The notes under the pieces are model-generated. The model worked only from the letters and a program-made list of their open reading frames with translations. It was not told the DNA's origin and did not search any database. A program made the position numbers and the translations under genes. From Monarcha castaneiventris obscurior (taxonomy: Eukaryota; Chordata; Aves; Passeriformes; Monarchidae), in contig JAMPIT010000230.1 in assembly GCA_026261815.1 (NCBI GenBank), positions 35,734,501-35,798,500 on the forward strand: a stretch of DNA of 64,000 nucleotides, read 5' to 3'. Positions within the stretch are counted from its first letter, which is position 1. Every line of letters starts with the position of its first letter. Below, piece by piece: positions 49,901 through 60,280 of the stretch.

Positions 49901-52760
49901 TGGGGCAAAGGAAGTGCCTTGCTCACCAGCTTTGGAAACACCTTGCTGATAGCACAGCTGAATTGTGTGCCCGCCTTCCAACTCTCCCGCTTACATTTCT
50001 AAGACACCTCTCAGTTCTGTGAACATTTCTCTAGCAATCACTGCTCAATGCCAAGGATCTGCAAAAATTCTGCTTCCTTTGTCCTTTAGACCACATGCAG
50101 CCCTCATCCCTGCTCCTCTCTGCTGCTCCCCGTTTCCTAAATCTGCTTCTTCACTCGGGCTTCAGGCACCCACACCCCTTGTTTAGCCCAGCAAACACCA
50201 GTCACCTCTGCTCCAAGCTGCTTTCGGCCCAGCACTCTCAGTGTGGTGCTCCAACACCTCACTGAAGAAAGGAAAAGTCCACCCCAGCACTAGAGATTGC
50301 TGCCATCTTTACAAAACGAGAGATGAAAACCTGCTTTATTCTCCTTTATGTGGAAGAGCATGTAATCCTCCTGGTGCTCAGCACTTACACTAAGGTACAA
50401 ATCCTCTCTCTGCAGATCTTCTGATCTCAAAGTTCACAACAGCACTCTCCTTTGGTCTTCCAATATTACAAGTAGTAGCAAAATGGTTTGTATTAAATGC
50501 CCTGAATGTTGAAAATCTAATAAACTGAATGAAGCTTCCCAAAAAATATCTGTATGGTGAAAAGTTCGTCATCTTTTACACAGGAAACTAACTGAGTAAA
50601 TTAAAAAGTCGCTTCTGTTTCCTGTTCTGCTTCATTAGGTATTGTCCACCCATTACCTCTTGCTGCTGTTTCAAAAGAAAATCTTCCTGAAATCTACTTA
50701 GAACTTAAATCCTTATTGCAAAGCATCAAAGAATAATCACAATGTGTTCTGTCATATCAAGGTAATCTAATCAGAAAGTCTCTTAGAATTATTTATATAC
50801 ATACATTTTAATGATAATTTAATAATTGATAGGCTTAAAGAAATAATCTCATTCTCTTCTATTTCATAATATACATCATGAAACACTATATTTCATTACC
50901 ACAAACATTTGCCATTTTATCTATTTAAAATAAATGCAGATTATAATAACTTTGATAATAACTTTCTAGAGGAAGAAGAACACTATTTCTTTTGCAGTGT
51001 AGCACACGTGGACTTACTTGTCTTAAAAACGTAACCCTATTTGTAACTTCTTCCTTTCAATTTGAATAAAAGATTGAGTGAAGTCTGCAAACAAATAATG
51101 CCAGCAGTCACTCGAGCCCCGCTAATGTGCTGGTTGGAGCTGTAAGGTGTAACCACTCTGTCTAATTTTCAGAGGTGGCACTGAAACGCTGGAGGCAGAA
51201 GGACAAGAGATGCAGTCAGATGTCAAGAAGAAACAAAAAGTAATTACAGAAAAAGACACTGCACTCATGCGCTACAGATTTCCTCCAGCAATGTGTACAT
51301 CCTTTCCTTTCCTCTTCCCTCTGCCTCTCCCCTGCCGAGCCCCCAGGAGCAGAGATGTGTGTGTATTGTAACATTTCTAACACACATATCCCTGCTCTGG
51401 ACACACGCTGGCACCTCCAAGATCAAAGAGAAAGGTTTGGTTAAACCTCCAAGTGCCCCCAACAATGTGGCATTGGGTGAAAGCATAACTGCCTCCAGTG
51501 CTGCCCACAAGGGTGGTTCTATTAGTGCAGAAGGTGAAATAAAAAAAATAACACTAACAGGAACTAATGGTGAGGCACTTAGGAATTCAGAAAGGGGGAA
51601 ATGTCAGTGGAAACTTTCTGTAGGTCTAGCAGAAGTAAACTTGTCTGAGTAAGTGAATTAAGGATCAAAATGTCACTTTCCAGTCGTAAATGATTATCCC
51701 AAAGTACAGAGCAGCTTTTCCTTGTCTAGTGTTGCACTACACCATGGTAAAATGGCAACAAACCACTTTCACTAGACACCTAGTACATAGCCCTGAAATT
51801 TATAGCCTTGTCCAGTGAGAGAGAAATATACTGAAATGTCAGTTGCCTAATTCATGCGTGCTATTACACAGTTGAATGAGAATGATTAAAATTTTTAGAA
51901 ATATTTAAATCTGCTAAAGTAAAATCACTCCTCAGGCTGAACTTCCTAACACTAAATAGTTGTCTTTTAAAGACGTGTTCCTCCAAATAAACATTCCTGC
52001 TCCCAGAAAGCAGCAAAGCCCATCTGCAACGAGAAAAAAAATATCTCTAGGTCTTTATTAAATCATTTGGGAAAAGTAAAATATATTAGTCAGTCATTCT
52101 CCAGGGAAGTGGTAGGGTGCTAAGTAGTGGTTGAAATTACTTCCCTTTTCCCTACAGCAGCTACCACACTGCTCCACCCTTCCTGAGCAGGAGGGACAGA
52201 CCACAAGACTCATGCACAGTCTCAACCAGCCTGCTCCATGGTTAAATTCATGCACTGTGAGTTACAAACAACCTGTAGATCTGCACAGCCATCCTTGATC
52301 CACAAAGCTCAGCATGTGAAGATGTTTTTCACAAACAAGACTTTTTATGTGGTAGGTCGTTGTGCCCAGGGGGGAAGATTTCAATGGTATTTTGTATCAA
52401 TTCTAATACAAAACTCATCAGAAAAAACCTATTTATCTGTGTCACCAGTCCTCCAAATATTTATACATGTAACTGTATTTCTTGCATATGTATGAGATCT
52501 CTCTAACCAATCTGCTTCAGCTGGCCAAATAACTTTTCTCCCTTACATTGTTTTTGCTTCATATTAACTTGTTTTTTAAGTATTTTGCTTGTTAAAGTGT
52601 TTACCCTCAGTATGAGTTTACTTTAATTTCACAGAAGTACTTAAAAAACAGTCCCTCACGGATTTGCCACACAAATGTTGCCACACTGAAAATCTGAATA
52701 TAAAACACCATGGAAACCTAAATTAAATTGCCCTACAGGAATTGATTTTTATTGTCTCAG

Positions 52761-53201
52761 TGATGCCTTCTCCAGCCACCTAGAAACAGAGACTAGACAA
52801 GAGTAAGGGAATAAAGATAGGTATTTATTTGAAGGGCCTTTGAGGTACACCCTGGGGGAGCCGAAGGCTGCTTCCATAAAAAATGGACCCCAAGATGGAC
52901 GACAGGTCACGAGTTCTTCACACCTTTATAGGTTTGGTTCATTTGCATACCACGGTTAATTCTCCAATTAAAGCCCCAGTTCAATGATGTAACTCCCCTC
53001 AGCTTGCTCCCCCCTTAGAGTCTTTGGTTTACACATTTTGGGCTTAGAAGAGCCTGGCTGTCCTTGAAGGCAAAGCCTGGAGAGGCTTTGTTATGTCTAT
53101 CTTGCACGAGAGAGCAGAAATTACAGGCTACAAGGAGCTTAGAGTTACACTCTAAGCAGCACAGAATCCGAAAAACACAAAAGTTAAAACCTAAGGCATC
53201 A
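52761..53201 (-). mobile_element. Solitary retroviral LTR (endogenous retrovirus), minus orientation
   Basis: This 441-bp unit begins TGATGCCTT and ends with the exact inverse AAGGCATCA, giving TG...CA ends and 9-bp terminal inverted repeats. It is flanked on both sides by TCAG (52757-52760 and 53202-53205), a 4-bp target duplication. On the minus strand, promoter and polyadenylation signals are in LTR order: TATAAA at 52930-52925, then AATAAA at 52829-52824, then about 65 bp of U5-like sequence. No internal retroviral sequence or primer-binding site adjoins it, so it is a solo LTR left by recombination between two LTRs. A 4-bp duplication suits ERV1-like elements, but the exact family is not assigned. 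It lies downstream of UBE2E2 in opposite orientation. Confidence 0.9.
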
Positions 53202-56200
53202 TCAGCTGATAGAAAAACAAAATGTATAAAACACACTGAAAAGTAAATTCAATTAAGTGCTAATAATCTGGGGTGTCATTAGTAGCATAAGCGAAGAGAG
53301 GTGTTGATTTACTACGTGTTGTGTTCAGGCTGGCCCTGGTGCTCTAACCAGCTGTGCTCTGCCAGGAGGAAGAGATCTGGAAGTGGAGGAGTGAGCTCCA
53401 GAGATTTTCTGTGGCCTGTCCTCTGGGTCTGATGGCCACAACAGGCGGCCCTGGAGGTGAAAGCTGGATGGAGAGTGGGTAAGGGGTGAAGACCTTCCGT
53501 GCTGACTAGGTCATGCATAGGAGGCTGCCAAAAAAGTTGACTGCTGAGCCAGGGTAAATAGGACTTTTACTTGAGGTTAAAGAGAGCTGCCTAATGGCAT
53601 GATTCCATTTCTATTTGTTGAAGTTTGGCTGCAATTTTTTTTAGTTTCATTTTTGGGTTTTTTAAACTGGATCTCTGAGCTTAAATGTGTTCCTGTTGTT
53701 CCTGAGTTGATTCCAACCAAAACCATGTATTCTCAATGTGTATTTAGGCAACGGTGTCATCTGAGGTTGTGGACTGGAGGTACCAATGCTTCTGACCTCT
53801 CATGTCACATGAGGGAAAGGATCATGAGTATTTCTATGTATGAGCCTTTTTGCAAAATAAAACACTGCTTCCTTTCAGCAACCGAAGCCCCAGGACGTGC
53901 CTCAGTTGTTAGATGTCAGTTGATAAAAACGTAGGATGTATTTTCTGTTTCAGGTGAAAGCTTACTGTAAATGGGAGGGATTTACCTGCAGCTTAAAGGA
54001 CACCCACAGAAAGTATGAGACACCTGCAAAGCACCCTAGCTTTTAAATCTGAATTGAAAGAGAGATGATCACTGGGAGGTAATGGTGGCCTTGAATCAAC
54101 TTCAGTTCTTGTGTAAATGGTCCTCTGCCTCCGCACTTCTCATTCACTCGTGGTGCACTCAGATGGGCTACACTGTCAGTCTTGTAACTTTAGATTTCTT
54201 ATGTCTTTCACAGACTTCACACATCATTGTTTTGTCAGACTCCAGATATAAAGTATACCATACAGCTGTATATACATTGTTAATATTAAACATATTTTTC
54301 CTCTTTTTGTTTTTTTTTCTTTTTTTTTTTTTTCTGACAAGGCTAAAAAAAATGGAACCCATTGAATAAAAACAGGGAAAGTGTCTTCTTGATTAACTTG
54401 TGGCATCCAGTGAGAACTTTCAGACCAAGCAGTAAAAGCTGACAAAGTGAAGCGAGTGACAATATAGTATTTAAGTGCAACGTGTTGCACAGCTTCAGTG
54501 GGGGAAGCTGCCTACATGGCCTTGAAATGCCTAGATGTGATAATTCTGCCTTGGAGAAACAGATTCATTACCATTCTTCCTCTCTCCAAAATCTCCTTCC
54601 ACAATGAAGCAAGCAATGCTTAAAACTATACTATTTTCAAAGCTGGTGAGAAGTAACTGAAGTTGATTAAAAGAGCAAACTTGGAGATTTTAACTTTACT
54701 CTTAGGAAAGTCAAAGCAAGTTTTGCTAATTTTTTGGGCCTTAACAGGGTGAGAGAGGGAGCTGCTTTTTATAAATCTTGTGGTTTTCAATGTAACCCTG
54801 GCTGGTTCAGATTTAGCTTGGCCTTTAAACAACTGAGCAAACAACTGAGCTTTGAGTTTTACAGTTAAGTGAAGTTGTGGGGAGAACTAGGAAGTGGCAC
54901 TGATGCTAACCAGTGCGGAGCTTCCTTTGGCTCTGCTCAGCCCTCCCTGGTGAAAATAGCCAGAAGGTTCCAGGGAGGCTGAGACTGAACTCTCCACATT
55001 TTCCAAAAGACAAGTCAAAACATGCCCTTGGCCCAAAGTAACGGGCTCTGCTGGAAGTCTGCTAGAGCCAAGAATTAAACCTCAGTTTCCCCATCCTTTA
55101 GATATGGCACTGATTTTTCCTATCAAAAGGCTTACTTTTTTCTATTCAGTAGGGGCTCCTGGCCCATAAACAACAATTTTCTTTCAGTTTAATTAAAACA
55201 CTTTTGTCTGCCAGGATGCCATCAAATGATCTATCTTTAATTGTATTGCCAGTCACAGCTCATTAGCCCCGTAGGCACAGTGGTCAAGCTGAAATACTAA
55301 ACAAGTAAACACTGATGAGAACAAGTTGTGAAGATATTTCATCAGTTCATAAAATGCATGAGAATGAAGATTTTTCTTCCTTTTTGAAGAAAAAACCCTC
55401 CAGCAATGCAGAGGTGACACATTCTGAAAAAGGAAAGCAATTAGCAGTTCTAGCCTGTATCTCTTTCAGGCTGAGAGTTGGGGTTTGACTCTGGATTTGG
55501 CCTCAGCATTGCAGATCCTGTCTTCTTCCTCCCAGTGCTGCCCAGCAGACCTGCTCTGGCCTGTTGTCCCCACTTACGCCATGCCACTGTGCAATAATCC
55601 AGTTTTAAGCACGCAAAAGCACCAAAAAGACTTTTTGGTCTTTTAGCCTCTTCACAAGTTTATTTGGTCTTTTGTTTGTCATGCGGCAAACCCATTGGTT
55701 TACTGTCTTTTCTCCCATTGTTTTGCTTTTCCACATGTTTTTGTACTATTTCCAGCACTGGTTTGCCTGATGCTGGCTGACTAAGGCCCTGTGGAGTTTG
55801 CATGCTCTGGTGAAGCACACTACCTCCTTTGCTTATTTCCTTTCCTTTACCACGTCATCAGATGTTGTAATATATGATAATGTACATGAGACATCGTCTC
55901 TATTTATAGGTACAGACAGATATATATGAAGAGACAGTGCTGCATAATGTATGAGAAAACTTCTTTACAGATGAGGACTTATCTTCATATTTAAGACTCT
56001 GTCTATGTCAGGTAAATCCAGACTGAGTGAAGGGTATCCTGTCAGAAACCTCAGCCGTCTTCTTGCTGTAGGGCTTTGCTTTTTCTTGCCTTTTTTGTTT
56101 GTTTGTTTGTTTTTTCTTTTTTCCTTTCCATTTTTTTAAATTAGATTCCAGCTACTTCAGTGTCTTTGAATTTCCCGTAAATTGACTTACATCTCCTTCA

Positions 56201-56567
56201 GAAAGATCTGACTTAGTCCTTGGTATCCTTATCTTAAAGAGGGCTATTAGAATGACCAGGTAGAACAGCTGCAAGAAGGAGGAATAGCCAGAGTTGCGGG
56301 AGCCTTCCCTGGGAAGCGTGGTTATTGCTCAGCTCCTCGATTCTCTTCAGCTTAAAGCTTTGTCTCTAATTCTGTAGCCCGGATTTTAGAGTAACAGGGA
56401 TTCAAATGCATGCAGAAGCCTGAGGATATGGCTTGACAGCACCGCTTAGATCATCTAATGGCTCCCCGGCGTTGAAAGGGGGAAGCCCTTCTCACCTCCA
56501 GTCATGCATTTCCATGCTGGTAAGGACTCTTGCTGAGCTGAGTGAATTCACTGACCTCGCAGAAAAC

Positions 56568-56587
56568 GTGTGTGTGTGTGTGTGTGT
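56568..56587. repeat. (GT)10 dinucleotide repeat
   Basis: A perfect GT run of 20 bp, the usual type of short vertebrate microsatellite. Confidence 0.95.
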
Positions 56588-56814
56588 CTGGGGAGGAGGG
56601 TCAGGTTAAACTTTGGATAATTTAGCACGGGATGGGATTAAACGGCCTGGGCAGAGGTGGAGGGAGCAGGACTGCAGGGATGAGATGTCATATTTCTGAA
56701 CCTCGTGGTCCCACCCTACCTCAACTGAGCAATTCCACGCCTTTCTTTTCACTGGCTCTAGTGTGCATCTGACCTGGTGTCGAGTCACTCCAGCATGCTA
56801 AATCGGTAGGAAAA

Positions 56815-56838
56815 GGGTGGGGTTTAGGGTGTCGAGGG
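56815..56838 (+). other. G-quadruplex motif
   Basis: Four G tracts (GGG at 56815, GGGG at 56819, GGG at 56827, GGG at 56836) are separated by loops of 1, 4 and 6 bases, which satisfies the standard G4 pattern. The middle part reads GGTTTAGGG, like a plant-type telomere unit, but only once, so a telomeric origin is not supported. Confidence 0.7.
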
Positions 56839-57536
56839 TGTGTGTCTGGCTTGCATGCCCAAATGGCTCAGACCAGGGTTAGAGAAGCACGAGACTTGGC
56901 GCAGGAAAGATGGGGAATGTGCAACCAGGGGTGGGAAGTCGGGTGGGATTGCAGCAGACAGCAATTAAATTGGTTTAAGCTGTTTTTTTGTGGCAGCCTG
57001 AGCCAATTTTAGGGGTGGCTTAAACCCAAGTGTGAGGATACAGTTAAGTACCAAATGAAAATATTTTCTTCAGTAAATCTAAATATGAGCATTGTATAGC
57101 TGTTTTCCTTGGTTTCACAAGCACTCACATTAAGCATTTTTAAATGCTGAAAGTATTTTTAGTCAGGGAGGCAGCTCTTTAAGAACTGTGTCCCGTTGAC
57201 TGCTAGTCACTCCTGTGGCTGCGGGAGCAGTGCCCCTTGCTAAGAGGTTTCTGCTAAAATCCCTTTGATTGCCTCCCCGTTTGGAGCAGGGTTATGCCAA
57301 AAGGGAGACCATATCTTCTGGAGAGCTGGCAATGGAAAACCGAGTTATCTTGCAAACGTGTATCGGTAAAAATGTTTGTCACTAGCCTTTCTCTGTGTGT
57401 TGCTTTGTCTGTACCCCGTTGCTGCAGAAAGGAGGAATCCCTCCCTAACTGCATCCGAGTGCTGGTGTCCATCAGCTCTCGGCAGAGCCTAGAGCAAGGA
57501 GGTCGACTGTGATAGCATTCGTGGGGTGCACGTGTC

Positions 57537-57580
57537 AGGGGATGCTCACATTAGGGGATGCTCACATTAGGGGATGCTCA
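57537..57580. repeat. Tandem repeat, 16 bp x 2.75
   Basis: AGGGGATGCTCACATT is repeated without mismatch at 57537, 57553 and (partial, 12 bp) 57569. The perfect identity suggests a recent expansion. Confidence 0.95.
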
Positions 57581-59107
57581 AAAATACAGCGCCCTTCTGC
57601 GGCTCTGCAATTGCCCTCGGAGCAGCCTGGCTGCTGTAATCTCTGAAGTCCAGCGTCAGGGGTCCCTCTTATCTCTCTTGCCAGTGTGAATTGATCTCTG
57701 GGCAAATCTGCAAATGAATGGCTGCAGATGGGAAAAACAACCGGGGATAAATGCTTCCTTTGTGCCTGTAACTACCACAAACGCCATTAAGGGACATGCC
57801 AAAACCTTAATGGAATAGTGCTGGGTACTTTCTCCCTGTCTCTGGGGCAAGCCAAAGTGGATGGGAGCATGATGCCTTGCCTTGTTTCACCCAGGGTCTC
57901 CATCCAAAAAACAGTCATTCTCTCCTTACACAGCACTCCAAAAACAGTGGAAATGGCCTCAGCATCCTGCCAGGTCATTTTGTCTGGGAATCTGTTGGCC
58001 CGCAAAAGCTGCTAAACACAATTACAAAGTCCCCAAACCAAACATTAATAAAGGAAGCAGCAATATCTGAGGTGCTTCATTTAGGGGTTGATTTAAAAAA
58101 CAAAATCCAAAAACGTCAGTGGGAATGTTTTGCTGCTTTCAGTATGCTGTGGGCCTGGATGTTGCCACGTGTTGTGGAAAAAATTGTACACATGACTTCT
58201 GAGCTGCATGCAGCAGCAGTGCAGGGGGAAGCCTGGAGCATCTGGGGCTCTTGTTACAGCAGGAGGAAAGCAGTGCCACAGGAATGAAAGCAATCCTTTC
58301 TCTGACTACTCACAAATCTATGCCATACATTTCTCCTTTTGGTACCCTATAACTGAGCACATTGAGCTATAATGAGGAACTGAATGGACAGACAGGTAAA
58401 GTAGTGCAGTCACACGAGATCTCACCCTGCAGCTCATTATATCGAGCTTGTGCAGAATGTGATGTGTTGGCACCACAGGGATACTTGGATCTGGATTCAC
58501 TCTTCACCCTGTCTTCCCCATGGCAGCTGCAGATAGGCTATTGATCTTTCTCCTCATTAATCAGAATAATTTTGAAGAAGAAATAAGGGACTCATTTCCT
58601 ACCCATTCTTCCCCTCAGTTCTTTAATTTACAAACAGCTTTATTTTGAGCTTTTCCTGTTTCCTGCCTCCTTTATGAGGCACCGTTCAATGACTGCAACT
58701 TATTTGGTAGTGATATGTGACTCACAAAGTGTCTGGAGTTTTGCTTTGTAAAGCATTAAGATGTGAGTAAAAAGAGGAAGAGAAGGGCCTTGTTTTTAAA
58801 TAGGATTTTTTGTGCTGTAACTTGATCAAACTCCAGGTAGATGGATTCAATTGACTGGGTTGGAGGAGGGAAACATGTACAGTCAGAGTCATCTTTTGGG
58901 TTTATATTTTTAAATGAAAATGAATGCATCTATCTAGGGAACGTATACATCTCCCTTTACTCCAACCTCTGAATCTTTAATTACCTTCACAGCCCTGCTG
59001 TGCAGCACTAAAATGCTATTATCCTCACTTTCATTCAGCAATTTTGTTTATTTTAATTGAAATTCCTTTTGCAGACCGGAACTGAATACTTAGTGTGCAT
59101 TTTGCAG

Positions 59108-59196
59108 ACATGGTTTAGTGGTGGACTTGACAGTGATGGGCTTACAGTTGGACTCAATGGTCTTAGAGGTCTTTTCCAACCTAAATGATTCTATGG
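59108..59196 (+). mobile_element. CR1 LINE fragment, 3' end, + orientation
   Basis: About 90 bp of CR1 tail: ACATGGTTTAGTGGTGGACT, GTTGGACTCAATGGTCTTAG, AGGTCTTTTCCAACCTAAAT, and one terminal octamer ATTCTATG. It is strongly truncated at the 5' end and has no coding capacity. It is the same subfamily and orientation as the copy about 1 kb downstream. Confidence 0.95.
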
Positions 59197-60050
59197 TTTG
59201 TTTCTTACCCTCAGTTAAGAGAAGAAGGCAAGAGAAGTAAAAGACTAGCAGAACCCAGACCCAAGCCAAGACGTTTACAACCCTGGTAGAGCAGATGGAG
59301 ACTTGGTGTCTAAGCAAACTGCAGTGAATCTGCGTGCTGAATGGAGAATTTTCTACTTTGCCAACAAAAAATGTGAAACAGAGAAGCCTGCCTTGTGCTT
59401 AGGATTTCACTGCCTGAATCAAAGACACATGGAAGAACTCTTATCCTCTTTGGATCGAGTTTGTATTTAGTTTCTAAGGAGAGGAGTCATATCCAGTTAT
59501 TTAACAAAATTATTTGGGCTCAGGATGATCTTGCAAAGGACCCCCCAAGTAGGCAGAGGAATGACTGAAGTGCAGGAAGGGGCTTGAGTGTAAAGAAGAC
59601 ACTGAGCAAACTGATGTAGTGAGCACTTAGGGACTTCTAGGGATCTGTGGAACTCAAATATCTAAATAACAGTTTAAACCAATTTAAATAGCAGTTAAAC
59701 CCAAAAAGCTTAAAGTGCCTTTTGATTTTAAACTCCCCTAGAGCTGACAGCTGAACACATGTGCTGCAGCTTAGGCAATGTTCTAAATGTGGACTTGCAT
59801 TTCATGTCCACCACCCAAGCCTGGTAACTTCCTACCATGATTCATTATTTGGCTTGTTCCCATTTTTTTCCTTAAGTCTCTCTTTTTTTTCACTCCCCCT
59901 ATTAATGAACTCCTATAAAATAAAAGAAGTCTCCTTTTAATGCAAATTAACCAAGAGATTTGAATGGATTGCTGCTCTTATGGTAGGCTAGGTCGGTGCA
60001 AGGACCAGTTGCTAAACTCTCTAATGTGATACAACAGGGTTTATACATAT
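59197..60050. other. Non-coding sequence between two CR1 tails
   Basis: About 850 bp of unique AT-rich sequence between the CR1 copies. I see no gene or other recognised repeat. Confidence 0.7.
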
Positions 60051-60072
60051 ATATGTGTATATATACACATAT
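60051..60072. repeat. 22-bp perfect palindrome next to a CR1 insertion
   Basis: Alternating purine-pyrimidine sequence (ATATGTGTAT and its inverse around a central AT pair) forms a perfect palindrome. It directly precedes the point where CR1 similarity begins. It may be simple TA/TG repeat sequence that favoured the insertion. Confidence 0.7.
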
Positions 60073-60280
60073 TAGGAAAAATGTCTTCACTGAAAGGGTG
60101 GTCAGGCATTGAAACAGGCTGCCCAGGGAAGTGGTGGAATCATGAAGCCTGGGAGTGTCCAAAAGGCATGTGATTGTGGTACTTGGGGACATGGTTTAGT
60201 GGTGAACATGATGGTATTGGCATTACAGTTGAACTCAATGATCTTAAAGGTCTTTTCCAAACTAAATATTTCTATTATTT
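60073..60280 (+). mobile_element. CR1 LINE fragment, 3' end, + orientation
   Basis: About 205 bp matching the CR1 3' end: AGGAAAAATGTCTTCACTGA, GGGTGGTCAGGCATTGAAAC, AGGCTGCCCAGGGAAGTGGT, GGACATGGTTTAGTGGTGAA, GTTGAACTCAATGATCTTAA, AGGTCTTTTCCAAACTAAAT and a degenerate ATTTCTAT end. It is longer at the 5' side than the copy at 59.1 kb and more diverged at its terminal octamer. It encodes no protein. Confidence 0.95.

Larger units (their letters stand above)
45536..52760. other. Non-coding 3' flank of UBE2E2; no gene seen
   Basis: Apart from the direct repeat pair at 46.5 and 46.8 kb, this is unique non-coding sequence. The part from about 47.6 to 50.3 kb is more GC- and pyrimidine-rich on the + strand than its surroundings. 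It carries many medium-length open frames on both strands, but none shows a recognisable domain or consistent splice structure. It may be an old, decayed insertion that I cannot classify. Confidence 0.7.
53206..59107. other. Non-coding sequence; no gene seen
   Basis: I see no coding exon with conserved character. The region includes a long T tract (about 54303-54332), a short GT microsatellite, a G-quadruplex motif and a 16-bp tandem repeat. The part from about 56.25 to 57.7 kb is moderately richer in GC and CpG than its neighbours. It could hold an unannotated regulatory region or non-coding transcript start, for which there is no direct evidence. Confidence 0.7.

Noticed and set aside
48993..49949. 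Candidate retroviral or other coding remnant from several + strand frames
   Set aside because: No alignable domain beyond one Tyr-Val-Asp-Asp; kept only as a low-interest finding.
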